A stretch of 64,000 bases of DNA from G963668185 sp963668185 (GTDB lineage Bacteria; Chloroflexota; Dehalococcoidia; Lucifugimonadales; G963668185). Below the pieces are notes generated by a model. It was not told the DNA's origin. It worked only from the letters and a program-made list of their open reading frames with translations, and made no database searches. Position 1 is the first letter of the stretch, and each line of letters opens with the position of its first letter. Below, one piece after another: positions 15,176 through 24,833 of the stretch. Where the stretch lies: the NCBI GenBank assembly GCA_963668185.1, contig OY764162.1:1364001-1428000 (forward strand). The letters run 5' to 3'. A program made the translations under genes and the position numbers.

Positions 15176-18100
15176 CTACGCATTGGGTTCGAAGACGAGT
15201 TCGGGCACGACGACTTCCCACTCGTCGCGTTGGAGGCGGTCTCGGTATTCCGGCTCGGAGCTTTCGCGATCCCGCGTAGCGATAGCCATGACGGTGGCGA
15301 AGGCGCAGCGCATGTTGTCGGGCGGGCGGAAGCTGCGGGCAAGCTGTCCGACTACCGTTCCGTTACGGTCGAAGAGTCTCCAGCGGTCGGGGTGTTCGCG
15401 CACCTGGAGGCGATCGCCGGGGGAGAGGGCGGCGATGGCGTTGTGCACGGGGTCACGCGTGTGTTTGTATCCGGCGAAGCTGAGGAAGACGTTACGGAGG
15501 CCGAGCCTGCGGTACATTCTGGACAGTTCTGGTGGGGCGGCTGGTAGTTCAAGAGGCGCTTCGCGTAGCAGGACGTACGGGCGGTCTCGCAACACGCCGT
15601 GGAATGGGTTGAGTCTGGAGAGGCGAGCGAGCATCAAGGTCTGGCGGGCGCGGGTCATGGCCACGTAGTAGAGACGGCGTGAGGCGTCGGGGTCTTCACT
15701 CTGTCTGAAGCAATCCCAGCCGCCGTCCAGAACGACTACGTGGTCAAACTCTAGGCCCTTGGCGCTGTGGGCGGTAGTAAGCATAAGGCCGCGCTGGCGG
15801 CGACGAACATCGCGTGCCCACTCGGCCAGCCACTCGATGAAGTGAGTCGTTGAGTTCTCTGCCTCGCCTGACTCCAGCTTGTACTCGTCAACGGCTTCAG
15901 CCAGCAGATCGTTCTTGTACTCGTCAACAGCTTCAGCCAGCAGATCGTTCCAAGGGCCGGAGGGCTGACCGGCAAGCCAGGCATTCAAGTCCATGCTCGT
16001 GACGAGGCGTGAGCCTCGCTTTCGCAGCCACTTTACAAGCGCCTGCGTCTCCCGCAGACGCCAGACGCTGGAGAGTTCTTCGTTGGCCATCTGAACGGGG
16101 ATGCTCTCGATCTCACAGAGGCTGCGGACGGGGTCCAGGTAGCGCCACTCGTGGGCGATCACCGCGCATTTCGACCAGTCCCACTTGGGATCAAGGGAGG
16201 CGAGGCGTTGCAACTCGGCGATGGCGACCTGCGCTTGGTCGATGGGTGTGTCGCCCGGCAGCACCTGCACACGACCCCGGGCGACAGCGTCCCGCTCCGC
16301 CCATGTGCCACCCCAAGGATTGTTCTCGCGCCCCCGATTGATGTGGATGGGATGCTCGGCCTTCATACGTTCCCGGGCCGGGGCGATGACGTCGTTAGCA
16401 GCAGCGATGATGTTCTGAGTGGAGCGGTAGTTTTCCGTCAGGTAGGCTGGGCTTGAGTCGTGGTCCTTTTTGAAGTAGTCCTCTTTGAATCGGCGTATGT
16501 ACTCTACGGATGAGCCTCTGAACGAGTAGATGTTCTGGTCGTCGTCGCCGACCGCGAAGAGCGTGAGCTTTTCGTCTTTGTCAGAAATGGTCCTGCCTGC
16601 AAGAGCTGAGATCAGGTCGTACTCATCTGGGCCAACGTCCTGGTACTCGTCAACGAGTATCCAACGGAAACCGGCCAGCAGGCGCGCCCTGTGTTCGTCC
16701 GCTTCGTCGGGTGGCAGGCCCTCGCCACGCAGCAGGGCCGTCGCTTCCTGAAGAATCTCTTTGAATTCCGAGTCGTCCAATTCATTCACACGCCCTGTGA
16801 AACTTGCGCCGACAAGCCGCATGGCGAGCGCGTGGCATGTGAGCACCGTCACCCCGCGAGCATCGTCCCCTATCAGTTCGGCAAGCCGGCGGCGGATGTC
16901 CACGGCAGCGTGCCGGTTGTATGCGAGGGCGATGATGCCGCGAGGGTTCTCGCGTTTCGCACGGACGAGGTACGCGATGCGATGAACGAGGACGCGAGTC
17001 TTGCCCGAGCCGGGGCCGGCGAGGACGAGCACGTTCCTCTGCTCACGGTCGTCCGCGACGATGCGGCGCTGGATGGGGTTGTTCAGGCTGTCGACGATGG
17101 CCTGCCACGATTCCGGCGTGGTCTGGCGGGAGGTAAGTCCAGGCCGGCCCGACATCCAACGCCCCAAGAATGCGTCGCGACTGGACCTGAAGTAGTCCAT
17201 GGCAAGCTGTAACGCCTCTGCCATGGCTTCAAGGCCCCTGAGTGCATACTCGGCGATTATGTGGACCTGGAGCACCTGCTCGTCGTAGTGAATCTTCAGA
17301 GGCTCGAAGTCAGCCTCAACAAAACGGCGCCGTTCCGGCTTGAGTTGGATGGTCATCGCGGGCCGGAACACAGAGAGACCACGGTTGAGACGGACAACCT
17401 CCTGCTCATGTAGCCAGAGGAGGGCACGATCGACCAGCTTCCCAGGATTGCTGATTTGACTTGTTAGTGTCATATCAGACTTAACGGCCTGAAGAAGCTG
17501 TCCGAGCGTGGTCTCTGCCAACTGATCGGTGCCCCTGCTGCCTTCCGGCAACTGAGCAATCAAATGTCTCAGGAGATGCCCCGCGGCAGTTCTGCGCTGC
17601 TCGGCGAGCGTCTCCAATGTGTTCCACTCACGATGCAAAGTGACGTTCATGGTCTCGGTGTCGCGCCTGCGGACTGCGAGGCTCCCGCCACTGCCGCCCT
17701 CACCGCGTCCGTCAGCGGCAATGCTCCTAGTGATTCTAGCCAGACGCTCCGGAAGCGCGTACGGATGGCCATCTTCCTTGAGTCGTTGCGTAGCTAGGCG
17801 AAGGTGCAACTGGGACGAATCACCTTTGTCCAGGTCAGGGTCTGACTCTCGCAAAAGGTCAATGAGGCCCTGCTCAAGCGCTGATGCCTGTGTGTAGCGT
17901 TCTGGAGAGTTGTTTTGAATGCCGACATGGACGAATGCGGTCAATGCGGTGTCGTTGCTGGCGACACCGAAGCGCTCAAGATCGTAGAGCGCAGTGCGCA
18001 CTCCTTCAGAGTTGAGGCCGGTAGCGTTCATTAGTTCATCAGTAGAGATGCCCTCGTCCGGGTCCGCTCCGATCAATGAAGCAGCAATTCTGAGCAACTG

Positions 18101-20332
18101 ATTACGGTATTTGTTCTGAATGCGGGATTTGTTGAGCCTATCGCGCGCCTCTTCAATCGAAGTGACGCGTAGTGACGACGGGAATACGTTTACCAGATTC
18201 TCCTCACGAGTCAGGAGGACAGCGTCTTCAAGCCATGAAACGGCGGTGCGAACCCGCGTATCGTCTGTTGCAGAGTCCCGCTGGAATTCTCGTTCATCAT
18301 CTTCGCCAAGGATCTCACCAGTGGTTGCGACGACATTGCCTTCAAAACGCTTCCGGCGATCAAGGTTGCGGAGAGCCTTCAGCACGGCTTGGATTTCGTG
18401 TCTGGTAAGGCGGGAGTACGAGGACAGGCTGAACTGGCGCTCAACATCCTGCTGCGTGTATAGGAGAACGCATTGGGCCTGTTGCTGGTCACGTCCGGCG
18501 CGGCCTGCCTCCTGCATGTAGTTCTCAAGGGAGCCAGGAATGTCGGCGTGGACCACCAGGCGGACATCGGGCTTGTCTATACCCATGCCGAAAGCGTTAG
18601 TGGCAACGATGACCTGAAGGTCGCCGTTGATGAACCTATTCTGGACGTTCTTCTTCGTTTCAGGTGGTATCTGACTGTGAAAGAACTCCGCCTCCATGCC
18701 CTTCTGCTGAAGGAACTCCGCCAATTCCTGCGATTGGCGACGCGTGGCGCAGTAAACAATGGCGCCTCCGCGTTCATCCAAGGGTAGGTAAGACTCCAGA
18801 AACCGGTGTACATCGGCAAACTTCTCTCCGGGAGACGTTGGCACGACCTTGAACTCCAGGTTAGTTCGACGGGCGCCACCGTCGAAGACTTTCAGTTGAA
18901 TGGACAGTTCTTTGCGAAAGTAGTCGACTATGTCAATGACCACATCCGGCTTGGCTGTTGCGGTCAGGCATAGGACGGGAGGAGTCGCGTTGTCATCGGC
19001 CCGCTCTTTGATAAAGCGGCCTATGTATCGGTAGTCGGGCCGGAAGTCGTGACCCCACCGGGAGAGGCAGTGAGCCTCGTCGAGGACCCAAGCGCCGATC
19101 TCGCGCTGGTCCAGTACGCGGCGAACCGAGACGCTGCGAAGCTGTTCGGGCGATATGAGAAGGATGGCGGCGTCACCGAGACGCACTTTGTCGAGGGCAT
19201 CGGCACGCTCGGGCATCGAGAGGAGGCCGTTGATGGTAACGCAGGAGTCTATGCCTCGCTTCTGGAGGCCGTCGACCTGATCGGCCATGAGTGCGACGAG
19301 CGGAGAAATCACGACCGTCAGCGCACCCGTCTTGTCGTATAGCGACAAGGCGGGGACCTGGTAGCAAACGGACTTGCCGGCGCCAGTCGGCATGATGCCA
19401 AGTACGTGTTCTTTTCCAATGGCGGCCTCGACGATTGACTGCTGCATGGGCCGGCCGTTGTCGGCGGGTTCTGCGCGGAAGTTGGGGAAGTGGAACCAGC
19501 GGGCCAGTTCCTTGCCGACGTTGTGCCGTTCACTACACCAGCCACAGGCGGAGTCCCCGCATGGCGTGTCTCGCAGCAGGCGCACGAGGCGGCCGGCATC
19601 GGGGAACTGGTGGCGTACCCAGGGCGGCATGACGGAGTTGCCGCCGGATACGGAGAGCCATGCGAGGGCGAACGCGAGCGGCCAGCCGTTGCGTGCCGCG
19701 TCCGCCGCGACCTGGCGGCCGTGAGTGCGGCAAGCGATGTCAGCGAGTTGCGCGTCTATGGCGTTACGGGCTTCGGCATCGGACGGGCGGGGCGAACCGC
19801 GGACGTGCTGGAAGACCATGTCGAATCCTGTTCCGTCGTCCATAGAGGTCAGCCAGTGCCATGCGGTGAGCAGGCTGCTCGGCGCGTTTCGCAGTTCCCT
19901 CAACTGGTTGTCGAAGACTTCGAGCGTTAGCCTGGCGTCCAGTTCGGGATCGTTGATGCGTCCGCGCAAGAGTTGTCCGTCCTGGTAGTGCTTGACGAGG
20001 TGGTGGTACGGGTTACGCGGGAAGGCGAGGGGATTGAGGCGGAGCGTGTCCACGACGGGGAGCCGCAGGAGACGGAGGTTGGGATTCGTGGCCTGTAGGT
20101 GAGGCAGGTCGTGCTCAATGATGTTGTGGCCGACAACGAAGTCCGCGCCATCGGAAAGATCGTCCAGTTTTGCCAATGCTTGGGCCAAGCCTTCGCGGGC
20201 CGCCGGGAAGCGCAGGGACTGGCCGGTGTCCGAGCGTACTCCGGCGAACGCGCGAATGCGCTCGCCTCTGTCCAGTTCAAGGTCGACCGAGAGGCAGCGG
20301 AATGGGATGGTGGAGTGGGAGGGTTGTGTCAT
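15176..20332 (-). CDS. Giant exonuclease-RecQ-UvrD fusion helicase
   Basis: About 1718 residues. Residues 1-150 look like a DEDD 3'-5' exonuclease (SVDLELDRGERI, VVGHNIIEHDL). A small cysteine cluster (CGDSACGWCSERH) lies near 275. A RecQ-type helicase follows, with GIMPTGAGKSVCYQ near 315, DEAHCLSRWGHDFRPDY near 420 and the second RecA domain to about 640. A UvrD/PcrA-type helicase comes last, with LAGPGSGKTRVL near 1105, VDEYQDVGPDEY near 1230, GDDDQNIYSFRG near 1265 and TAHSAKGLEFDHVV near 1525. A 36-bp tandem duplication adds one 12-residue repeat near 1465-1490. It is likely a DNA repair or phage-defence enzyme. An in-frame GTG two codons upstream is an alternative start. Confidence 0.9.
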   Translation of the reverse strand: MTQPSHSTIPFRCLSVDLELDRGERIRAFAGVRSDTGQSLRFPAAREGLAQALAKLDDLSDGADFVVGHNIIEHDLPHLQATNPNLRLLRLPVVDTLRLNPLAFPRNPYHHLVKHYQDGQLLRGRINDPELDARLTLEVFDNQLRELRNAPSSLLTAWHWLTSMDDGTGFDMVFQHVRGSPRPSDAEARNAIDAQLADIACRTHGRQVAADAARNGWPLAFALAWLSVSGGNSVMPPWVRHQFPDAGRLVRLLRDTPCGDSACGWCSERHNVGKELARWFHFPNFRAEPADNGRPMQQSIVEAAIGKEHVLGIMPTGAGKSVCYQVPALSLYDKTGALTVVISPLVALMADQVDGLQKRGIDSCVTINGLLSMPERADALDKVRLGDAAILLISPEQLRSVSVRRVLDQREIGAWVLDEAHCLSRWGHDFRPDYRYIGRFIKERADDNATPPVLCLTATAKPDVVIDIVDYFRKELSIQLKVFDGGARRTNLEFKVVPTSPGEKFADVHRFLESYLPLDERGGAIVYCATRRQSQELAEFLQQKGMEAEFFHSQIPPETKKNVQNRFINGDLQVIVATNAFGMGIDKPDVRLVVHADIPGSLENYMQEAGRAGRDQQQAQCVLLYTQQDVERQFSLSSYSRLTRHEIQAVLKALRNLDRRKRFEGNVVATTGEILGEDDEREFQRDSATDDTRVRTAVSWLEDAVLLTREENLVNVFPSSLRVTSIEEARDRLNKSRIQNKYRNQLLRIAASLIGADPDEGISTDELMNATGLNSEGVRTALYDLERFGVASNDTALTAFVHVGIQNNSPERYTQASALEQGLIDLLRESDPDLDKGDSSQLHLRLATQRLKEDGHPYALPERLARITRSIAADGRGEGGSGGSLAVRRRDTETMNVTLHREWNTLETLAEQRRTAAGHLLRHLIAQLPEGSRGTDQLAETTLGQLLQAVKSDMTLTSQISNPGKLVDRALLWLHEQEVVRLNRGLSVFRPAMTIQLKPERRRFVEADFEPLKIHYDEQVLQVHIIAEYALRGLEAMAEALQLAMDYFRSSRDAFLGRWMSGRPGLTSRQTTPESWQAIVDSLNNPIQRRIVADDREQRNVLVLAGPGSGKTRVLVHRIAYLVRAKRENPRGIIALAYNRHAAVDIRRRLAELIGDDARGVTVLTCHALAMRLVGASFTGRVNELDDSEFKEILQEATALLRGEGLPPDEADEHRARLLAGFRWILVDEYQDVGPDEYDLISALAGRTISDKDEKLTLFAVGDDDQNIYSFRGSSVEYIRRFKEDYFKKDHDSSPAYLTENYRSTQNIIAAANDVIAPARERMKAEHPIHINRGRENNPWGGTWAERDAVARGRVQVLPGDTPIDQAQVAIAELQRLASLDPKWDWSKCAVIAHEWRYLDPVRSLCEIESIPVQMANEELSSVWRLRETQALVKWLRKRGSRLVTSMDLNAWLAGQPSGPWNDLLAEAVDEYKNDLLAEAVDEYKLESGEAENSTTHFIEWLAEWARDVRRRQRGLMLTTAHSAKGLEFDHVVVLDGGWDCFRQSEDPDASRRLYYVAMTRARQTLMLARLSRLNPFHGVLRDRPYVLLREAPLELPAAPPELSRMYRRLGLRNVFLSFAGYKHTRDPVHNAIAALSPGDRLQVREHPDRWRLFDRNGTVVGQLARSFRPPDNMRCAFATVMAIATRDRESSEPEYRDRLQRDEWEVVVPELVFEPNA
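15878..15949. repeat. 36-bp in-frame tandem duplication inside the helicase fusion gene
   Basis: Two copies of a 36-bp unit, 15878-15913 and 15914-15949, differ at one base and encode NDLLAEAVDEYK twice. Being a multiple of three, it keeps the frame. The near identity shows a recent slippage or duplication event. Confidence 0.9.
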
Positions 20333-20373
20333 TTGCACTAGGTCTGCGTACGGGTGTTGTTGTGTTCGGGTCG

Positions 20374-20379
20374 ATTATA
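20374..20379 (-). promoter_or_regulatory. -10 element of the helicase fusion gene
   Basis: A perfect TATAAT on the minus strand, followed by CG, 41 bp before the ATG. No -35 is evident at standard spacing. Confidence 0.4.
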
Positions 20380-20470
20380 TGCTGACTCGGCGGACGCGGC
20401 ATTGCCAAAAGGGGCCTATACAATAGTTGAAGGGACGCGCTTGACGGTCGATGCTTTGGCCCCATCTCAA

Positions 20471-20550
20471 TCTTCCCCAGCAGACTGGGGAAGAGGCCAG
20501 AGGTACCCTCGCCTTGCCTCTGAATACCGGCCCTTGCCGGGGTGACGGAG
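20471..20550. repeat. Intergenic repeats, families B and C
   Basis: A family B hairpin (TTCCCCAG-CAGA-CTGGGGAA) at 20471-20494 is followed at 20518-20550 by a diverged family C unit (ATACCGGCCCTTGCCGGGGT). The gap 20340-20647 holds these, the minus-strand -10 above and no gene that I can support. Confidence 0.7.
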
Positions 20551-20647
20551 GGATGTTGGCGTTGGTTGTGGGGGTGGGGGCGCTTTGCTATATTCGATGC
20601 CCGGGGACGTGGCGTCCTATCTCCAGGCTTTGTATTCTTGTTCGAGC

Positions 20648-21514
20648 ATGACTAACGACCACCAGGACTTCTGGTTTCTTGCTATGGCGGATACGCAGTT
20701 CGGGATGTTCGCGTCGTTTGGGGCGCGTGACACCGAGAACCTCGCGCGTTCCAAGCTGCGCGGGCTGGAGGCTCCGGCGGAGGCGGCAGGGGCGACCGGC
20801 GTCGAGATGGAGTGCGAGCTTTACGGGAAGGCGGTGGCCGCGGCGAATCGGCTCAGGCCCGACTTCGCGACGATCTGCGGGGACCTGGTGGACGACCCGG
20901 AGGACGCCGCCCAGCTTGACGCGCTGTTCCGGCTGACGGGAGAGCTCGACCGCCGTATTCCGATGCGCTGGGTCGCAGGCAATCACGACTGCGGGCTCAC
21001 ACCTACGCGCCAGTCGATCGAGGAGTACAGGTCGCGGTTCGGGCCGGACAACTACTACTTCGACCACAAGGGCACCCGGTTCGTGGTCTTCAACAGCTCG
21101 GTATGGTTCGACCCTTCGGAGGTACCGGACGAGCTAGCCTCGCAGGAGAAGTTCCTGCGCGGGACTCTGGCGGAAGCGCGCGGTGGAGGCGCGGCCCATA
21201 TCGTGGTGCTCCACCACCACCCGCTGTTTGTGAAGCACTCGTTGGAGGCGGACGACTGGATGGTGATTCCGGGCGAGCGGCGGCGCGTCCTGCTGGATAT
21301 CTTCGAGGAGCACGGGGTGAGCCTGTCGATAAGCGGCCACCTTCACCGGAACCAGATCGCGCGCTACGGCGATATCCAGCTTGTTTCGACCGGCCCCGTC
21401 GGTTGCCCGCTTGGCGCGGACCCGTCAGGCGTGCGGGTGGTGAAGGTGTATCGGGACAGGATCGAGCACGAGTACTTTGCGATGGACCGCATCCCGGAGG
21501 CGGTCAAGCTGTGA
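20648..21514 (+). CDS. Calcineurin-like metallophosphoesterase
   Basis: 288 residues from the ATG of MTNDHQDF; the frame extends upstream into the repeats but without support. Metallophosphoesterase motifs in order: MADTQFG (the usual DxH is DxQ here), GDLVDD, GNHD, VVLHHHPL and SGHLHRNQ. This arrangement resembles the CPPED1-type subgroup of two-metal phosphatases. No signal peptide, so cytoplasmic. Substrate cannot be assigned. Its stop is 6 bp from the stop of the convergent zinc-ribbon gene. Confidence 0.85.
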   Translation: MTNDHQDFWFLAMADTQFGMFASFGARDTENLARSKLRGLEAPAEAAGATGVEMECELYGKAVAAANRLRPDFATICGDLVDDPEDAAQLDALFRLTGELDRRIPMRWVAGNHDCGLTPTRQSIEEYRSRFGPDNYYFDHKGTRFVVFNSSVWFDPSEVPDELASQEKFLRGTLAEARGGGAAHIVVLHHHPLFVKHSLEADDWMVIPGERRRVLLDIFEEHGVSLSISGHLHRNQIARYGDIQLVSTGPVGCPLGADPSGVRVVKVYRDRIEHEYFAMDRIPEAVKL

Positions 21515-21520
21515 CGGGCT

Positions 21521-21697
21521 TCACTCTTCCAGCGCGTCCGCGAGTCGTTCTGCCCAGGCCTCAAGCAGTTCGTCAAGCTCTGCGCCGCAGTGCGGGCAGT
21601 CGAAGTCGCCGAACCGTATCCTCGTCCCGCACTGGTCGCAGCCTTCGATTTCGTACAGGCTGTTGAGCACCTTCTGAACGTTCTCCGGCGTAGCCAA
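21521..21697 (-). CDS. Small zinc-ribbon protein
   Basis: 58 residues with CDQCG and CPHCG, a two-CxxC zinc ribbon, followed by an acidic helix (ELDELLEAWAERLADALEE). The start is a TTG with GGAGAG 8 nt upstream; no ATG precedes the ribbon in frame nearby. It diverges from the methyltransferase at 21718 with a 20-bp gap. Function unknown; such ribbons often bind nucleic acid or protein partners. Confidence 0.6.
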   Translation of the reverse strand: MATPENVQKVLNSLYEIEGCDQCGTRIRFGDFDCPHCGAELDELLEAWAERLADALEE

Positions 21698-21717
21698 TCG
21701 CGCACTCTCCGTATCTG

Positions 21718-22392
21718 ATGTCGGCTGGGGCCAGCATAGCAGAGCACCAGTGCCCGCTCTGCTACTCGGAGCGCGCCTACCCGTTCCATGTCCGCGAGGA
21801 CCGGGCCGGCCGGCGCGAGTTCTTCCGGTGCCGGGTATGCGAGATGGTGTTCGTTCCGCCGCGCTTTCATCCGACAGTGGAGGAGGAGCGGGAGCGCTAT
21901 CTCCAGCACAACAACGACCCTGCCGATCCGGACTACCGCACCTTCCTGTCCAGGCTGTTCGATGAGCTGAGGCCGCTTCTGGTCCCGGGTTCGAGAGGGC
22001 TGGACTTCGGCGCCGGGCCGGGCCCCGCGCTGGCGCAGATGATGGCCGAGGCGGGCTTCGACGCAACCGTTTACGACCCGATCTTCTTCCCGGACCGCGG
22101 CGCGCTGAAGTCCAGCTACGACTTCATAACCTGCACGGAGACGGCGGAGCACTTCAGGGACCCGGGGCGGCAGTTCCGGCTGCTCGACGGGCTGCTGGCC
22201 GCGCCCGGCTGGCTTGGCGTCATGACCTCGATGCTCGACGATCCGTCACGGTTCCCGGGCTGGTACTACCACCGCGACCCGACGCACCTATGCTTCTACA
22301 GCGAGCGGACGATGATGTGGATCGCGGAGCGGCACGGCTGGCGGCCCGTCTTCCCGCGCAAGAACGTGGTTCTCTTTAGGAAACCAGGTTAG
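21718..22392 (+). CDS. Class I SAM-dependent methyltransferase with N-terminal zinc ribbon
   Basis: 224 residues. An N-terminal four-cysteine ribbon (CPLCYS and CRVCEMVF) precedes a Rossmann-type methyltransferase with the SAM loop LDFGAGPGPALAQMM. A TETAEHFRDP segment then matches the acidic/motif II region, and DPTHLCFYSERTMMWIA closes the domain. This layout is common among sugar or small-molecule methyltransferases. No pathway neighbours. It ends 8 bp before the end of the convergent oxidoreductase gene. Confidence 0.82.
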   Translation: MSAGASIAEHQCPLCYSERAYPFHVREDRAGRREFFRCRVCEMVFVPPRFHPTVEEERERYLQHNNDPADPDYRTFLSRLFDELRPLLVPGSRGLDFGAGPGPALAQMMAEAGFDATVYDPIFFPDRGALKSSYDFITCTETAEHFRDPGRQFRLLDGLLAAPGWLGVMTSMLDDPSRFPGWYYHRDPTHLCFYSERTMMWIAERHGWRPVFPRKNVVLFRKPG

Positions 22393-22400
22393 TCCGGCGG

Positions 22401-23696
22401 CTAGCAGACGTACCCTTCTTCCGACTTGTGCCGCGATGGTCTTGTCGAACCTGCGGCCGAGCCCCGCAATACCTCCTGGGGCAGGCCGCCGACGCCTTCG
22501 TAGTGCGAGTAGGGGTAATCGCGGTACGTGCTGCCTTCGGGCAGGGGCACCCAGCCGCGCTCCTGGTTCCACTCCATCGGCACGTCCACGAACCGTGAGT
22601 AACTCAGACCGTCGATGTTGACGGATGACTCGCCCTTGAGGATCAGCTCGCTGACAACGAGGCCGGTTGACGGCGACAAGCCGTAGCCGTGGCCTGACAC
22701 GGTGACCACAAGGAAGTTGGACGGATCGGGCAGGAAGTCGATGATCGGCCACATGTCCGGCGTCTGCTCCACCACGCCCGACCAACTCCTGATGACCGGA
22801 ATCTCAGCCGCGCCCGACAGGAACTCCGCGAGCCGCCTCGCGATGTTCCGGATCAGCGGGGTGTTCGGCTTCCGTGGAGTCGTGTTGTCCACGTCGATCC
22901 ACTCGTGCGGGCCGCCGCCGTACGCGAGGTTGCCGCGCATGGTCTGCCGCCCGTACAGCCCGTTGCCGACGAACCCGCCGGCCCAGTGCCGGGGGATCGG
23001 CGCGGTGATGATGATCTCCACCCGCGCCGGGGACACCGGCACGAATGCGCCCACCATCTCGGCGAGCAGCCCGGTCTGGGGGCCGGCGGCGCTGACCACG
23101 AAGTCGCACTCTATCTCACCCCGGTCGGTCTCAACTACCGTAACCTTCCCACCGCTCATCTGGAAGCCGGTGGCGGTGGTGTGCTGGTAGATTCGTCCTC
23201 CGTGGTCCTGAATCGCCCAAGCGTAAGCCTGGACAACGCGCTGCGGGTTGGTCTTGCCCTCCGTGGGGGCCATTACGCCTCCCACGACATCGGGGTTCAC
23301 CACCGGCACGAGTTCCTTGATCTCCTGGGGGTCCATGAGATATGACGGCACGCCGGCCTTCAGGCACATCTCGTGACCGGCGACGCACGACTGCATCTGG
23401 CGCTCGTTCAGCGCCACGCGGCACCTGCCCTGCACGTGCTCGGTCGGGTAGCCGAGGCGTTCGTGCATCTCGGGCCACAACTGGAGCGCCCTGGTCGCCA
23501 GAGGGGTGACGGGCGGGTCGTGCGCACGGTGGCCGAGGCCGCCGCCGTTGCGGCCCGACGCTTCATACCCGACGACGCCCTTCTCCAGCACGACCACGTC
23601 GGCGCCCTGCTGGGCGAGCCACCAGGCGGAGCTAAGGCCGGAGACGCCGCCTCCTATGACCACAACCTCTGCTTTGTCCAGTTTGGCGCTTACCAT
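22401..23696 (-). CDS. FAD-dependent amino-acid/sarcosine oxidase-like oxidoreductase
   Basis: 431 residues of the DadA/glycine oxidase/sarcosine oxidase family. The dinucleotide fold VVVIGGGVSGLSSAWWL is at residues 11-27, followed by the acidic end of beta-2 (VVLEKG) and EASGRNGGGLGHRAHD, where these enzymes attach or contact FAD. The C-terminal TVSGHGYGLSPSTGLVVSELI is the second FAD contact. It oxidises a C-N bond of an amine or amino acid. It is downstream of a peptide/opine-type permease pair, with a hairpin terminator between them, so co-function is only possible. Confidence 0.87.
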   Translation of the reverse strand: MVSAKLDKAEVVVIGGGVSGLSSAWWLAQQGADVVVLEKGVVGYEASGRNGGGLGHRAHDPPVTPLATRALQLWPEMHERLGYPTEHVQGRCRVALNERQMQSCVAGHEMCLKAGVPSYLMDPQEIKELVPVVNPDVVGGVMAPTEGKTNPQRVVQAYAWAIQDHGGRIYQHTTATGFQMSGGKVTVVETDRGEIECDFVVSAAGPQTGLLAEMVGAFVPVSPARVEIIITAPIPRHWAGGFVGNGLYGRQTMRGNLAYGGGPHEWIDVDNTTPRKPNTPLIRNIARRLAEFLSGAAEIPVIRSWSGVVEQTPDMWPIIDFLPDPSNFLVVTVSGHGYGLSPSTGLVVSELILKGESSVNIDGLSYSRFVDVPMEWNQERGWVPLPEGSTYRDYPYSHYEGVGGLPQEVLRGSAAGSTRPSRHKSEEGYVC

Positions 23697-23748
23697 TCAA
23701 TTCTCCTGTACCGTTCTTCTGCCAAGTCCGTCCAAGCCCCAAAATGCA

Positions 23749-23774
23749 AGCGCCCCGAAATTCTCCGGGGCGCT
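23749..23774 (-). terminator. Hairpin terminator after the permease operon
   Basis: AGCGCCCCG and CGGGGCGCT form a 9-bp stem with an 8-nt loop. On the minus strand TTGC and a run of four T follow. It lies 23 bp after the DppC-like stop and before the oxidoreductase gene. Confidence 0.65.
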
Positions 23775-23796
23775 CATGGTATCAATGTTTGTGTGG

Positions 23797-24786
23797 CTAC
23801 TGCTGCCCGCGCAACCTCGGATCGAGGAGGTCCCTGAGGCCGTCTCCCAGCAGGTTGATGCCGAGCACCATCAGCGAGATGGCCACGCCGGGGAAGATCG
23901 CCAGCCACGGAGCGGAGTAGAGGTGGCTAACGCCGCCCATGGTGAGCATGCCCCCCAACGTTGGGTTGGGCTGCGGCACGCCGTACCCGAGGAAGCTGAG
24001 CGACGTCTCGGCCAGGATGGCGCTGCCGAGGCTGAGCGTTCCCAGCGTGATCACGGCCGCCATCACGTTCGGCACGATGTGCGTCAGCACTACGCGCTGG
24101 CTCGTGGCGCCCATCGCGTTCGCGGCGTCCACGTACTGGCTCTCCTTGATCACAAGCGCAGACGAGCGAAGCACCCTCGCGTACCACGGCGTCCATAAGA
24201 TGCCGATGGCGAGAACGATCTTGAACATAGCCCACGCCGCAATTGGAATGAACCCAACGTCCGCGGGGAACACTGCGACGATCGTAATCAACACCGGCAG
24301 CTGGGGGAAGGTAAGCCATCCGTCCACGATGCGCTGGACGATCATGTCGAAGGCGCCGCCGTACCAGGCCGAGTAAACGCCGAGGAGCGTCCCAAGAGCG
24401 ACGCTCAAACCTACGACGCTGAGTCCCACGAGGGCGGACGTGCGCGTGCCGTGGATGATGCGGCTGAGGTAGTCGCGTCCCACGGCGTCAAGGCCCAGCG
24501 GATGCCGCCAGCTGGGGCCGGGTATCCTGAAGGCTTCGAAGACGCCGCCGAAGTCGGACTGCTCGACGAGCCGCTCGGTGTGGGGTTCGTTTACGCCCTC
24601 CGGGGCAACCCAAGTGGCGAACAGGCCTACGAGGATGAAGAACATCATCATGACAAGGCCGAACGCCGCCAGCGGCTTCGTCTTGAAAAGCTGGAACCAC
24701 AGGTCTATGTACCAAACGCGCTCCTTGCGTCTGGCGAGTAGGCCTTCCGCAGGGACGGCTGGAGTTGGGGCTCCTTCTGTAACCAT
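23797..24786 (-). CDS. ABC peptide/opine transporter permease, DppC/OppC type
   Basis: 329 residues. The N-terminal OppC_N segment has one TM (FGLVMMMFFILVGLFATWV). An extracytoplasmic part with HPLGLDAVGRDYLSRIIHGTR, the standard DppC motif, is followed by five TM helices and the EAA loop (YVDAANAMGATSQRVVLTHIVPNV) that docks to the ATPases. It forms a heterodimeric channel with the DppB-like protein 48 bp upstream. No ATPase or binding protein gene is adjacent. Confidence 0.93.
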   Translation of the reverse strand: MVTEGAPTPAVPAEGLLARRKERVWYIDLWFQLFKTKPLAAFGLVMMMFFILVGLFATWVAPEGVNEPHTERLVEQSDFGGVFEAFRIPGPSWRHPLGLDAVGRDYLSRIIHGTRTSALVGLSVVGLSVALGTLLGVYSAWYGGAFDMIVQRIVDGWLTFPQLPVLITIVAVFPADVGFIPIAAWAMFKIVLAIGILWTPWYARVLRSSALVIKESQYVDAANAMGATSQRVVLTHIVPNVMAAVITLGTLSLGSAILAETSLSFLGYGVPQPNPTLGGMLTMGGVSHLYSAPWLAIFPGVAISLMVLGINLLGDGLRDLLDPRLRGQQ

Positions 24787-24833
24787 AGCTCGATTCCTTC
24801 TGCTCTAGATTTCCCTGACCGGCTGCCCTGCGG

